From the NCBI GenBank assembly GCA_002448235.1, contig DIXF01000001.1, positions 62,001-126,000 on the forward strand: 64,000 nt of DNA, given 5' to 3'. This DNA is from Syntrophaceae bacterium UBA6087. GTDB taxonomy: Bacteria; Desulfobacterota; Desulfomonilia; UBA1062. Of the stretch, positions 1 through 8,432 are shown one piece after another; position 1 is the first letter of the stretch; every line of letters begins with the position of its first letter. A model generated the notes under the pieces. It saw nothing but the letters and a program-made list of their open reading frames with translations. It was not told the DNA's origin and did not search any database. The position numbers and the translations under genes are program-made.

Positions 1-147
1 GTTTCACGAATGATTTCATAATTGTAACCTGGCACTATGCAATAAATAGTAATCAACTGTCATTACAATAACATAGCTCCCTTGATGCGTGTGGTATCAA
101 TTCTGCAGATAATATCGCTTATGAAAATATCCGATAAGATATACGGC

Positions 148-495
148 ATGAAAACCAGTTTCCTCCTCATGGCTATATCAGCGCTGTTTCTCGTATCCGG
201 GTGCGGCAGCGAGCCTTCACGCGTCTCCGGCGGCGATTATATCGGGAGCATGTCCGGTGCATCCAATGCGAATGTCACCGTGCACGAGATTTTCCAGCCG
301 GTCAAGACCTGGAGCAATGCTGAAGAGGCAGGCCCTCAGGAGCAGGAACCGGCCGAGTACGTCACCGATATCTTCCGGGGGAAATTCCTGCAGCTGCCGC
401 CGGATATGGAAAGCAGAAATAAACTGGGTGAAGCCGAACCGGTCCGGGAAAGCAAACTGCCGGGCCACCGGATCGTCCTCATCGCGAACAGATAA
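148..495 (+). CDS. Predicted lipoprotein, function unknown
   Basis: This 115-residue protein starts MKTSFLLMAI and has a hydrophobic h-region ending in a lipobox, VSGC, with the lipidated cysteine at residue 19. It should therefore be exported and anchored to a membrane. The rest is hydrophilic, rich in Glu and Pro, and shows no fold I recognise. An upstream in-frame TTG at 82 would add 22 residues that spoil the signal peptide, so the ATG at 148 is preferred. It precedes the ArsR operon by 120 bases and is probably separate from it. The lipobox is good evidence for a real gene; no homologue is known to me. Confidence 0.55.
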   Translation: MKTSFLLMAISALFLVSGCGSEPSRVSGGDYIGSMSGASNANVTVHEIFQPVKTWSNAEEAGPQEQEPAEYVTDIFRGKFLQLPPDMESRNKLGEAEPVRESKLPGHRIVLIANR

Positions 496-564
496 AGAAA
501 GCCGGATAAGCGCACACGGTTTTTCCCCGCCCCATCCCTTTATAAGAGCGTCTAAAAAAAATGC

Positions 565-601
565 TTGACAAACTATCCTTATTTGGTCAAATAGCCAAAT
601 A
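565..601 (+). promoter_or_regulatory. arsR promoter with overlapping operator
   Basis: A TTGACA -35 box lies at 565-570, with a weak -10 (TCAAAT) near 587-592. A perfect inverted repeat, TATTTGG-N8-CCAAATA at 580-601, overlaps the -10 position. The same repeat recurs at 955-976 after the regulator gene. Repression by ArsR occupying this site is the simplest reading, as in other ArsR/SmtB systems. Confidence 0.7.
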
Positions 602-615
602 CAAGGAAGGCAAGT

Positions 616-942
616 ATGGATAAAAAACTGCATGCACGGTACGAGGCGAGGGCAAAGATAATAAAGGCCCTGGCCCATCCAACCAGACTGTTTATCGTAG
701 ACGAGCTCTCCAAGGGCGAGCAGTGTGTATGCAAGCTCACCGATATGATCGGCTCGGATATCTCGACGGTGTCGAAGCACCTTTCCATACTAAAGAATGC
801 AGGTGTCGTGCAGGACGATAAGCGCGGCACACAGGTGTTCTACACCCTGAAAATGACTTGTTCCATTGGCTTTTTCAACTGCGTGGAGGATATCCTGGCG
901 GGCAGTATCAGAGAGCATATGGCGCTGAGCGGGGAGAAATAA
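616..942 (+). CDS. ArsR/SmtB-family metalloregulator
   Basis: This 108-residue winged-helix repressor begins after a good AAGGAAGG ribosome-binding site. The DNA-recognition part reads DISTVSKHLSILKNAGVV, typical of the family. Cysteines lie in ELSKGEQCVC (C37, C39), the classic ArsR alpha-3 metalloid site, with two more near the C-terminus (C82, C89). A thiophilic ligand such as arsenite or a related soft metal is therefore likely, although the true inducer cannot be read from sequence. It probably controls itself and the permease operon downstream, because identical operators lie in front of each. The identity of the family is secure; the ligand is inference. Confidence 0.92.
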   Translation: MDKKLHARYEARAKIIKALAHPTRLFIVDELSKGEQCVCKLTDMIGSDISTVSKHLSILKNAGVVQDDKRGTQVFYTLKMTCSIGFFNCVEDILAGSIREHMALSGEK

Positions 943-954
943 TTTATTAGCCAA

Positions 955-976
955 TATTTGGCGATTAAGCCAAATA
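955..976 (+). promoter_or_regulatory. Second ArsR operator, before the permease
   Basis: TATTTGG-N8-CCAAATA is repeated here with the same arms and the same 8-base spacer as at 580-601. Extra half-sites (CCAA at 951-954 and TTTGG at 983-987) surround it. It sits in the 64-base gap between arsR and the permease, so the permease may have its own regulated promoter. Confidence 0.65.
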
Positions 977-1006
977 ACCACCTTTGGCTGAAAAGGAACT
1001 GACACC

Positions 1007-2305
1007 ATGAACTGGAAAGAAGACTGGAAATGGCTCATCGGGCTTACTGCGTTATTCCTCGGACTGTTTTACCTGCCGGTGGGCATCCCCCGTTTTGACA
1101 CGGCAATATTCGAAGGGCTCTACCTGGCAAAATCCTATGCGCGGGAGCACGTCATCCTCTGCCTGCTGCCGGCATTCTTCATTGCCGGAGCCATCGGGGT
1201 GTTTCTGTCGCAGAACTCGGTGATGAAGTATCTGGGTGCAAGCGCAAAGAAGGTCCTGGCTTATGGAGTCGCATCCGTGTCCGGCACCATCCTGGCGGTG
1301 TGCTCCTGCACGGTGCTGCCCCTCTTCGCAGGCATCTACCGCATGGGGGCCGGCTTGGGGCCTGCCGTCGCGTTTCTTTATTCGGGCCCGGCCATCAATA
1401 TCCTGGCCATTATTCTCACCGCCCGCATCCTCGGCATCGAGATGGGGATAGCCCGCGCCGTCGGCGCAATTTTCTTCAGCATTGTCATCGGGCTTCTGAT
1501 GCATATTATCTACCGGAAAGAAGAGCTGGAAAAAGCGAAGATCCAGGCAGCCTTGCCCGAAGACGACTCGGCGCGGCCCCTATGGCAGAACGTGCTGTAT
1601 TTTGCATCCATGATCGCGATCCTCGTGTTTGCCAACTGGGGGAGGCCTCAGGAGCAAAGCGGCGTGTGGTACACGCTGTTTCATCTGAAATGGGTGCTCA
1701 CCGCTCTGAGCGCCGCCGGGCTGTCCGCAATGCTCATCGTCTGGTTCGAGGTCCGGTGGTGGAAGCTCGGCGTGACCGGCGCGGCCGTTACTGTCGCGGC
1801 CATCCTTGCTCCCCATGAGCCCATGGTTGCCTTTGCCGCAGGAGTTATCGGTCTTTCGATAATCACCTCGACCCAGGGCGGCCAGATGGAGGAGTGGTTC
1901 GGCAACTCCTGGTTCTTTGCGAAACAGATCATTCCGGTCCTGTTCGCCGGGGTAGTTGTCGCCGGATTCCTGCTCGGGCGTCCCGGTCACGAGGGTATTA
2001 TCCCCTCGGCATGGGTAAGCGCAGCAGTGGGAGGGAATTCGCTCTCGGCCAATTTTTTCGCCGCAATAGCCGGGGCTTTCATGTATTTTGCGACGCTGAC
2101 GGAGGTCCCCATCCTCCAAGGGCTCATCGGGTCGGGCATGGGCAAGGGCCCTGCGCTGGCACTGCTGCTTGCGGGGCCTGCGGTATCGCTGCCCAGTATG
2201 CTCGTGATCAGGAGCGTGATCGGCACGAAGAAGACCCTTGTATATGTAACCCTCGTCATCGTCATGGCAACGACGTCCGGCATGCTCTACGGCCTATTCT
2301 TTTAA
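1007..2305 (+). CDS. YraQ/ArsP-type (DUF318) permease
   Basis: A 432-residue polytopic inner-membrane protein with about ten hydrophobic segments in two similar halves. It carries the family hallmark CSCTVLPLF (residues 99-107) and SGPAINILA (126-134), with a second-half copy around LAGPAVSLPS. Members related to ArsP export trivalent organoarsenicals; many others have no proven substrate. The position behind an ArsR regulator and before two thioredoxin-fold proteins supports metalloid or soft-metal efflux. The paired cysteines in the first half are candidates for substrate binding. Family is clear; substrate is inferred from context only. Confidence 0.85.
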   Translation: MNWKEDWKWLIGLTALFLGLFYLPVGIPRFDTAIFEGLYLAKSYAREHVILCLLPAFFIAGAIGVFLSQNSVMKYLGASAKKVLAYGVASVSGTILAVCSCTVLPLFAGIYRMGAGLGPAVAFLYSGPAINILAIILTARILGIEMGIARAVGAIFFSIVIGLLMHIIYRKEELEKAKIQAALPEDDSARPLWQNVLYFASMIAILVFANWGRPQEQSGVWYTLFHLKWVLTALSAAGLSAMLIVWFEVRWWKLGVTGAAVTVAAILAPHEPMVAFAAGVIGLSIITSTQGGQMEEWFGNSWFFAKQIIPVLFAGVVVAGFLLGRPGHEGIIPSAWVSAAVGGNSLSANFFAAIAGAFMYFATLTEVPILQGLIGSGMGKGPALALLLAGPAVSLPSMLVIRSVIGTKKTLVYVTLVIVMATTSGMLYGLFF

Positions 2306-2319
2306 AAAAGGAGAAAGAG

Positions 2320-2553
2320 ATGAAAAAGATCAAGATACTGGGAACCGGTTGTGCAAAATGCACGAAGCTCATGGAGAACGCCGATAAGGCGGCAAAGAAG
2401 CTCGGCATCGAATACGAGATCGAGAAGGTCTCCGATATAAATGAAATCATGTCCTACGGCGTGATGTCTACGCCGGCCCTCGTGCTGGACGGCACGGTCA
2501 AGGTCGTGGGCAAGGTGCCTTCGCCGGAAGACATCGAGAAGATTCTCGCATAA
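2320..2553 (+). CDS. Small thioredoxin-fold protein (redox-active disulfide protein 2 type)
   Basis: This 77-residue cytoplasmic protein starts 14 bases after the permease, behind an AAAGGAG site. It has a CAKC redox pair at residues 12-15 and the cis-proline segment MSTPALVLDG, which together define the miniature thioredoxin/glutaredoxin fold. This family is often encoded directly next to DUF318 permeases. A plausible job is passing thiols or electrons to the permease or its substrate on the cytoplasmic side. It has no signal peptide. Assignment to the family is strong; partner and reaction are inferred. Confidence 0.85.
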   Translation: MKKIKILGTGCAKCTKLMENADKAAKKLGIEYEIEKVSDINEIMSYGVMSTPALVLDGTVKVVGKVPSPEDIEKILA

Positions 2554-2603
2554 TAAATAATCCGGATATGCTACGCGATAAAGAACCGACAGGAGAGGTA
2601 TAC

Positions 2604-2990
2604 ATGAGATCAAGAATCGGATTCGTTGCAATAATACTTGCCGCAGCAGTGCTGTTTTCCGGGTTGTCGTACGCCGGGGAATCGGTATTCAAGAGAACGG
2701 TCCCCGTGAAAGACATGGTGACCATGGTGGATCTGGGTGCGGGTTCGTGCATCCCCTGCAGGATGATGGAGCCCATCCTCAAGAAGCTCGAAACGCGCTA
2801 CAAGGGCAAGGCGGAGATCGTCTTCATCGATGTGCGCTATGACCGCAAGCAGGCTGAGCGGTTCCGGATACAGGCCATCCCCACCCAGGTATTCTTCGAC
2901 AAGGAGGGGAAAGAAGTGGCGCGCCATGTCGGATTCATGTCTGAAGAGGCCATTGTGGCGCAGCTGAAAAAGATGGGCGTCGACGGGTAA
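2604..2990 (+). CDS. Exported thioredoxin-like protein
   Basis: A 128-residue protein with a cleavable-looking signal peptide (residues 1-24, ending SYAG) followed by a thioredoxin domain. The active site is CIPC, in DLGAGSCIPCRMMEPILKKL, and the cis-Pro is in IQAIPTQVFF. The start was chosen at 2604 because AGGAGAGG lies just upstream; an in-frame ATG at 2568 would precede the signal peptide with charged residues. It should act in the periplasm as a thiol reductant, most likely kept reduced by the CcdA-like protein encoded next. This pairing resembles DsbD- and CcdA-dependent relays. Confidence 0.85.
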   Translation: MRSRIGFVAIILAAAVLFSGLSYAGESVFKRTVPVKDMVTMVDLGAGSCIPCRMMEPILKKLETRYKGKAEIVFIDVRYDRKQAERFRIQAIPTQVFFDKEGKEVARHVGFMSEEAIVAQLKKMGVDG

Positions 2991-3064
2991 AGGGGTAGAA
3001 GTGCACCGCTTCACCCGGAGAAAACCCGCCTTGACGAAGATTCATTCTATTCTGGAGGTTGATA

Positions 3065-3775
3065 ATGCTTGATGCGCTCTTTCTCACGATCAACGAATGG
3101 CTGATCGCCGGCACCGCCATAGCGGCCCTCGGGGCCTTTCTCTGGGGCATGGTGAGCGTCATGCTGAGCCCCTGCCACCTTGCATCCATTCCCCTCATCG
3201 TCGCGTACGTGGGAGGTCAGAACCGCGAGGTGAGGCCCAGGCTCGCCGCCGGATATTCCATTGCCTTCACCATCGGGCTTTTCATCACCATCGCTTTTGT
3301 CGGCATTGCCTGCGCACTCCTGGGAAGGATGCTGGGCGACGTGGGCGAATACTGGAAGGTGCTCGTGGGAGGCATCCTCATCTGGGTCGCCCTGGGCATG
3401 CTCGGCGTCGAGAGCTGCTCCATGTCGGGCAGCCTCCTGTACCGGCTCAACTTTCGCGGAATCCTCGGCGCGTTCGGCCTGGGCCTTGCCTATGGCGTGC
3501 TGTCCGGGACCTGCACCTTCGGGTTCATCGCGCCGATCCTCGCCATCATCACCATCCAGGAAAAGATCCTTGCCGGGGTGGTGCTGATCGTGCTCTTTGC
3601 CCTTGGCCACTGCCTTCCCATTGTTGTTGCAGGAAGCTCTACCGCTGCGGTAAAATCGCTTCTGGAGAGCAGCAGGTGGAACAGCGCATCCACGGCCTTC
3701 AGGAAAGGGGCCGGGGTGCTCATCATCCTGCTCGGGGTGTACTTCATCGTTACCCCGTTCACGACGAGCCTCTGA
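3065..3775 (+). CDS. CcdA/DsbD-like transmembrane electron carrier
   Basis: A 236-residue membrane protein with about six transmembrane helices. The first helix region has the SVMLSPCHLASIPLIVAYVGG signature with its helix-1 cysteine, and the matching Cys lies in GVLSGTCTFGFIAPILAII. These two cysteines define the CcdA fold, which carries reducing equivalents from cytoplasmic thioredoxin across the membrane. GGAGG at 3054-3058 fits the ATG at 3065 (6-base spacing); a TTG at 3059 is too close. Its natural client here is the exported thioredoxin encoded just upstream and possibly the anchored rhodanese downstream. Confidence 0.85.
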   Translation: MLDALFLTINEWLIAGTAIAALGAFLWGMVSVMLSPCHLASIPLIVAYVGGQNREVRPRLAAGYSIAFTIGLFITIAFVGIACALLGRMLGDVGEYWKVLVGGILIWVALGMLGVESCSMSGSLLYRLNFRGILGAFGLGLAYGVLSGTCTFGFIAPILAIITIQEKILAGVVLIVLFALGHCLPIVVAGSSTAAVKSLLESSRWNSASTAFRKGAGVLIILLGVYFIVTPFTTSL

Positions 3776-3855
3776 TATCGCGAGCGGAGACAGAAAAGAA
3801 GGTGACGGGTGGAAGGGCGGAAACTAAGAAAGATTATCGGGGCAGCGGAGGCATC

Positions 3856-4335
3856 GTGGTCCGGCGCATGAGACAAGCGGTCATGTACGCCTTGTGGATG
3901 GTGGCGGCGGCTGTCGTCGTTGGGGCGGTGTTCAATGCGGCAAGGCCCGGAGGGATCCCCTTTGTGGGCGACTGGAGCGCCGAAGCCGTCACGCGGATCC
4001 ATGCCGGAGGTCTTGAGGTAATAGGCCCGGACGAGGCGTACGAGCTTTTTGCAGCGGAGAAGGCCCTCTTCATCGACGCGCGGGAGCCCGGCGACTATGC
4101 GGGCGGGCATATCCCCGGCTCGGTGAACATCCCTCTTGAGAAGGCGGCAGAACATCTCGAAGACGTCCGCGCAATGCTCCGGACAGGTAAGACCCTCATC
4201 GCTTACTGCTATGACGTGGACTGTCCGCTGGGGGCTGACCTGGTGAAGGACTTGCGGGGCCAGGGCGTGGGACCGGTCAGGGTCATGCACGAAGGCTGGG
4301 TCGGCTGGCTGGACAGGGGGTATCCCCATGAGTGA
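3856..4335 (+). CDS. Membrane-anchored rhodanese-like protein
   Basis: This 159-residue protein has one N-terminal transmembrane segment (YALWMVAAAVVVGAVF) and a single rhodanese domain facing the periplasm. Domain landmarks are LFIDAREPGDYAGGHIPGSVNIP and the active-site region LIAYCYDVDCPLGADL, where the first Cys is the expected sulfur-accepting residue. A second Cys five residues on could form a redox pair, which is unusual. GTG at 3856 follows GGAGG at 3847-3851 and is preferred to ATG 3868. The gene overlaps the next by 8 bases, so the two are probably translated together. Confidence 0.8.
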   Translation: MVRRMRQAVMYALWMVAAAVVVGAVFNAARPGGIPFVGDWSAEAVTRIHAGGLEVIGPDEAYELFAAEKALFIDAREPGDYAGGHIPGSVNIPLEKAAEHLEDVRAMLRTGKTLIAYCYDVDCPLGADLVKDLRGQGVGPVRVMHEGWVGWLDRGYPHE

Positions 4336-4834
4336 CGACAATCGCGCCGTGGGCAGGATCGTCCGTTCAGCGCCGTTCCAGGGAGTCCTCGCGGCTGCCA
4401 GGATAGCGCTCGGCGCGGTATTCTTCTATGCCGGGGCGGTAAAGATCGTCGATCCTGCGGGGTTTGCCCTGGCCGTCTACAATTATCACATCCTGCCGGG
4501 ATGGCTCGTAAACGTCACGGCCGTCATGCTGCCCTGGGTGGAGGTATTCGCCGGGGCGAGCCTGGTGCTCGGCCTGTGGGCACCGGGAGGGGCGCTCATC
4601 CTTTCAGGTTTGCTTCCGGTCTTCACCATTGCCCTAGGGTTCAATCTCTCGCGGGGCCTCGATATCGCCTGCGGCTGCTTCAGCTCCTCTCTTGCCGGCG
4701 AGCGCATCACCTGGTGGTATCTGCTTCGGGATTCATCGCTGTTGCTGGTTTCTCTGCTTATCCTTTTTGCGGACCAGGGGCGGTTTTCCCTTCACTCATT
4801 GTTGCGCAGGGACGGCTCTCACCAGAGGGGATGA
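4328..4834 (+). CDS. MauE/DoxX-family redox-associated membrane protein
   Basis: A 168-residue protein with four transmembrane helices. The first carries FFYAGAVKIVDPAGFALAVYNY, typical of MauE/DoxX proteins, and GLDIACGCFSS sits between helices three and four with two cysteines. MauE is needed for disulfide-rich methylamine dehydrogenase maturation, and related proteins accompany rhodaneses and thioredoxins. Here it overlaps the rhodanese gene by 8 bases and closes the operon. A role in quinone- or thiol-linked redox at the membrane is likely. Its 3' end overlaps the convergent CPBP gene by 16 bases. Confidence 0.75.
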   Translation: MSDDNRAVGRIVRSAPFQGVLAAARIALGAVFFYAGAVKIVDPAGFALAVYNYHILPGWLVNVTAVMLPWVEVFAGASLVLGLWAPGGALILSGLLPVFTIALGFNLSRGLDIACGCFSSSLAGERITWWYLLRDSSLLLVSLLILFADQGRFSLHSLLRRDGSHQRG

Positions 4835-5445
4835 ATCCACGGAACGATCCAGATGCCCGTGTTCGCGGCCACATGCACGATATACGGCGCCCAGATGTTT
4901 TTTCTCCATTCGAAGAGCACGGCGAAGAGAAGTCCTCCGATGAGCTGGACGGGCGACATGACGCCGTGCATGCCGGCAAAGGCCAGGGCGGAGAGAAGCA
5001 CGGAAACAGGAACCGGGAGGCGCTGCCTCAGCCATGAGTAGAACAGTCCGCGGAAGAAGAGCTCCTCGACAAAGGGCCCGATGAGGCACGCAACCAGGAA
5101 AAAGAGCAAAGGATTCTGCACTTCCTGCCGTCCGAGTATCATCTTCAGGATTCCGCCGGTAACGGCCAGTCTGGATGCGAGATCCGCCGTCAGGACCGCT
5201 GCGCCGACCGCACACGAGACGGCCACGCCTACGATGACCTCGGTTCTGATGGACCGGGCCCTGATCCCGGAGATGGCGTATGCATAGTCCAGGATGACAA
5301 ACAGCTCGAAGAGTCTGGCCGAAAGCGTGTAGATCAACGGGTCCATCCGGAGATCGAACGCCTGGTAGGCGAGGCGGAAGAGTATCTCGCAACCGAGCAC
5401 GGCAATGATGACGCTGAAACGCCTGTCCATAGATAACCGAATCAT
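4819..5445 (-). CDS. CPBP-family (CAAX/Abi) intramembrane metalloprotease
   Basis: About 208 residues with six to eight hydrophobic helices. The three active-site motifs of the family are all present: EELFFRG, FAGMH and HVAAN, giving the Glu-Glu, His and His-Asn set. Bacterial members act as intramembrane proteases or scaffolds in stress responses and bacteriocin immunity; none of the neighbours tells which. The start is uncertain: ATGs at 5490, 5445 and 5430 are in frame, none with a good ribosome-binding site. It faces convergently into the MauE gene. Confidence 0.85.
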   Translation of the reverse strand: MIRLSMDRRFSVIIAVLGCEILFRLAYQAFDLRMDPLIYTLSARLFELFVILDYAYAISGIRARSIRTEVIVGVAVSCAVGAAVLTADLASRLAVTGGILKMILGRQEVQNPLLFFLVACLIGPFVEELFFRGLFYSWLRQRLPVPVSVLLSALAFAGMHGVMSPVQLIGGLLFAVLFEWRKNIWAPYIVHVAANTGIWIVPWIHPLW

Positions 5446-5540
5446 ATACGATAGCCGGCCCCGAATCAAAACCTTAAATAACAAATGCATCCATGATGTA
5501 AATTGACGGCCGGACAGGAATCTGATTAAACCTTCTTACT

Positions 5541-7409
5541 ATGAAGAGAATCATCATCGGCACTGCGGGGCATGTGGACCATGGCAAAACGTCGCTGATC
5601 AAGGCGATGACGGGCGTTGACTGCGACCGGCTGAAGGAGGAGAAGCAGCGCGGGCTGACCATCGAGCTCGGCTTCACCTCTCTCGATCTGCCGTCCGGCG
5701 AGCGGGTAGGGGTGGTGGATGTCCCCGGCCATATCAAATTTATCAGGCACATGCTCTCCGGAGCATCCGGGATCGATCTGGTGATGCTGGTGGTCGCCGC
5801 CGATGAAGGCGTGATGCCCCAGACGGTCGAGCATATGCAGATCTGCAGGCTGCTCGGCATCGAGCGGGGGATCATCGTGCTCACCAAGGTCGACATGGTG
5901 GACGACGACCTTCTGCAGCTTGCCCGCTCCGACGTAAGGGATTTCGTGTCGGGCACCTTCCTGGAAAATGCGCCCATGATCCCTGTAAGCTCGACCACGG
6001 GCGAGGGGATAGAGAAACTGAAAAAAGTCATCGACGAGCAGATTCAGTCCCTGGACGAGCGGAGGATCAGCGGCATCCCCATCCTGCCCGTAGACCGGGT
6101 GTTCACGATCAAGGGCTTCGGCACCGTGATCACCGGGACGCTCAAGCAGGGCTTCTTCGAAGAGGACCAGGAGGTCGAGGTCCAGCCCGGCGGCCCGAAG
6201 GCGAAGGTCCGGAACATCCAGGTGTACGGCAAGGAGGTGGACAAGGCCTTTGCGGGCATGCGCACCGCCATAAACCTCCAGGGGCTCGCCACGGAAGACG
6301 TTGTCCGCGGCCAGTGGATCGTGCCTGCCGGGACTTTTGAGCCGACGCGTCTGATGGATGCGCGGGTCGATCTTATAGGCGATCCGGGCAAAAACGCGAT
6401 CAAGATCCACATCGGCGCCACCGAGGTCATGGGAGAGATGAACATAAGGTCCGTCGACGGGATCGACGTGGCGAGGATCCGCCTGAAAGAGCCTGTCATC
6501 GCCTCATTCCGCGACAAATTCATCATCAGGAGCATCTCGCCTTCCAAGACCCTGGGCGGCGGCACCGTGCTCAATCCTTCTCCCGTGAGGCGGTTTTCCG
6601 AGGAGATCGTGCGCGACCTGCTGAGCGAAGACCGTCTGAGCCAGATGCGGGGGATCGTCAAGGACGCAGGCGTGAGAGGGATATCCAAGCGGCAGCTCGC
6701 AGCGGCGTTTGCCGAGAATGCGTCCTCCATAGACAAAACCATGGGTGAGCTCCTGTCGAGCGGGAAGGTCATCCGGTTCGATCCGAACAACGACCTCTAC
6801 GTCTTCGAGGAATACGTCGGCTCGCTGAAAGCCCTCATGATAGAGAAGATCAAGGAATTCCATTCGAGCCATCCGTCCTCGGCCGGGATTTCACGGGAGC
6901 ACCTGCGCTCGTCGCTGAGGGGAAGCGTCGACCCCAAGCTTTTCCACAAGGTCCTCATGGATTCCATGAAGAAAAGCGAGATCGAGGAGGTCGGGCCCGA
7001 CATCAGGATGAAAGGCTTCCAGCCCTCGCTGGGTGATGCCCTGAGCAGCATCGGGGAGAAAGTCTACGATAAACTCTCCGGAAGCGGCTTCGAGCCGCTC
7101 AGGGTGAGCGAGCTTGCCGAGTCTCTGAGGATCACTCCCAAACAGATGGAGGAAGTCCTCGGATTCCTGGCCAGGCAGGGCAGGCTCACCAGGATCAGCA
7201 ACGATATCTACCTTACCGAGAAGCTCATGGCCGAGCTCAAGGAAAAGGTCCGGCAGTTCATCGGCGGGCATGGGTCCATGGCGCCGGGAGACATGAAGGA
7301 CATCGTGGGCGTGAGCAGAAAATACGCGATCCCGTACCTTGAATATCTCGACCGCATCCATTTTACCGTCCGTGTGGATAACGTCCGGAAGCTGGGAAGC
7401 GGAAGATAG
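5541..7409 (+). CDS. selB: Selenocysteine-specific elongation factor SelB
   Basis: This 622-residue GTPase delivers Sec-tRNA(Sec) to UGA codons marked by a SECIS hairpin. It begins with the G1 motif GHVDHGKT (residues 10-17), then KQRGLTIELG (switch I), DVPGH (60-64) and TKVD (115-118). EF-Tu-like beta-barrels follow, and the C-terminal third (about 390-622) has the winged-helix character that binds SECIS. Length is normal for the family. No strong ribosome-binding site precedes ATG 5541. selA, selD and tRNA-Sec are not in the window, so they must be elsewhere if the pathway is complete. Confidence 0.95.
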   Translation: MKRIIIGTAGHVDHGKTSLIKAMTGVDCDRLKEEKQRGLTIELGFTSLDLPSGERVGVVDVPGHIKFIRHMLSGASGIDLVMLVVAADEGVMPQTVEHMQICRLLGIERGIIVLTKVDMVDDDLLQLARSDVRDFVSGTFLENAPMIPVSSTTGEGIEKLKKVIDEQIQSLDERRISGIPILPVDRVFTIKGFGTVITGTLKQGFFEEDQEVEVQPGGPKAKVRNIQVYGKEVDKAFAGMRTAINLQGLATEDVVRGQWIVPAGTFEPTRLMDARVDLIGDPGKNAIKIHIGATEVMGEMNIRSVDGIDVARIRLKEPVIASFRDKFIIRSISPSKTLGGGTVLNPSPVRRFSEEIVRDLLSEDRLSQMRGIVKDAGVRGISKRQLAAAFAENASSIDKTMGELLSSGKVIRFDPNNDLYVFEEYVGSLKALMIEKIKEFHSSHPSSAGISREHLRSSLRGSVDPKLFHKVLMDSMKKSEIEEVGPDIRMKGFQPSLGDALSSIGEKVYDKLSGSGFEPLRVSELAESLRITPKQMEEVLGFLARQGRLTRISNDIYLTEKLMAELKEKVRQFIGGHGSMAPGDMKDIVGVSRKYAIPYLEYLDRIHFTVRVDNVRKLGSGR

Positions 7410-7418
7410 CATTGAAGC

Positions 7419-7541
7419 TTACAGAGCCACGCTCGCTTTTTTCAGCTTCAGTTCACGAATGAGCTTTGCCCGGTCCTTGAGTTTGAGCTTGAAATACAGC
7501 GGGCTCATGATAAGCGTTCGAATGATCTCTCTCTTCGTCAT
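7419..7541 (-). CDS. Small 40-residue basic protein, unknown
   Basis: An open frame of 40 codons begins MTKREIIRTL and ends KKASVAL. It follows a strong GGAGGAG site nine bases upstream (7551-7557 on this strand). The protein is basic and helical in character, with a KLKLKDRAKLIRELKLKK stretch suggesting nucleic-acid or membrane-surface binding. It lies convergent to selB with a 9-base gap. It is too short for a fold assignment and I recognise no family. The ribosome-binding site and start are the main evidence. Confidence 0.5.
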   Translation of the reverse strand: MTKREIIRTLIMSPLYFKLKLKDRAKLIRELKLKKASVAL

Positions 7542-7729
7542 GTGCGAGATCTCCTCCGGCTGATTTGTTCACCGGGTCACTGCTTAAAGCATGCCAGGGA
7601 CAACCGCCATGGTAATATCAACGCCTTATGAGAAATCGTCAGGGGTGATGATGTGCAAAAACCGGGACAGGTGTGCAAAACAGGAAACAGTGCGGGTAAA
7701 ATTGACAGGCTGCCGGCGAGGATAAAACT

Positions 7730-8398
7730 TCAGGGCGTCTGCCCCGGCTTGGGCTCGTCTTCCCTGCACGATTTGGAAATGAGCGAATCGAGATCATCTT
7801 CCAGGGTTATGCCGGGATACTGCTTTTTCACATACTGGAAGCGGTTGCAGGCAGACTTGTATTCCTTCTTCTTCAGGTAGAACTTTCCTATGTAGACGTA
7901 GTGACTGGCCAGCCTGGTCCTGGCTTCGACGAGCTGGTCCTTCGCGGCCTGGGTATATTGCGATTTCGGATAGGAAGCGAGGTAGTTTTCGAGTGTCTGG
8001 ACGGTGCGCACGGTCACGCTCTGATCCCTGTCAAAGGTGCTCATCTGATTGAAATGGCACAGGGCGATGCGGTACAGGCTGTAGCCGGACTCCGGATCGG
8101 TCGGATAGAGGAGGCGGAACTCTTCGTAACTCTGGCGGGCCGAATCGTATTCCTCGTTGTTGTAGTAGAGATCTGCAGTTTCCAGAAGGGATTTTTTTGC
8201 GAGTTCGTCACCGGGATAGTATGTCCTCACTTCCATGAACATCTCGGAAGCTTTTTCGACGTTGCCCTTCTGAGCGAGCTCTCTTGCGTCGTTGAAAATA
8301 TCCTGGGCCGGGCGGATTTTATCATCCTGGTGGGCGCATCCCGAGATAATCAGCACAAGTGCGATAAACAAGAGAGCATAACGGTTGCGTATCTTCAT
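7730..8398 (-). CDS. bamD: Outer membrane assembly lipoprotein BamD
   Basis: A 222-residue lipoprotein with signal MKIRNRYALLFIALVLIISGC; the lipidated Cys is residue 21. Five tetratricopeptide-like repeats follow (for example AQDIFNDARELAQKGNVEKA and ARQSYEEFRLLYPTDPESGY), the BamD/ComL architecture. It works in the BAM complex that inserts beta-barrel proteins in the outer membrane. An ATG at 8407 would add three residues. It lies 34 bases after the LpoA-like gene on the same strand, so the two probably form an envelope operon. BamD is favoured over CpoB/YbgF because of its length and lipobox. Confidence 0.88.
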   Translation of the reverse strand: MKIRNRYALLFIALVLIISGCAHQDDKIRPAQDIFNDARELAQKGNVEKASEMFMEVRTYYPGDELAKKSLLETADLYYNNEEYDSARQSYEEFRLLYPTDPESGYSLYRIALCHFNQMSTFDRDQSVTVRTVQTLENYLASYPKSQYTQAAKDQLVEARTRLASHYVYIGKFYLKKKEYKSACNRFQYVKKQYPGITLEDDLDSLISKSCREDEPKPGQTP

Positions 8399-8432
8399 AG
8401 GCACCATTACATATGATAAAAAGAAGAGAACA

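Noticed and set aside
1..7600. Selenoprotein or tRNA-Sec near selB
   Set aside because: No in-frame TGA with a matching redox motif and no long tRNA fold were found around selB; the redox proteins here use Cys.
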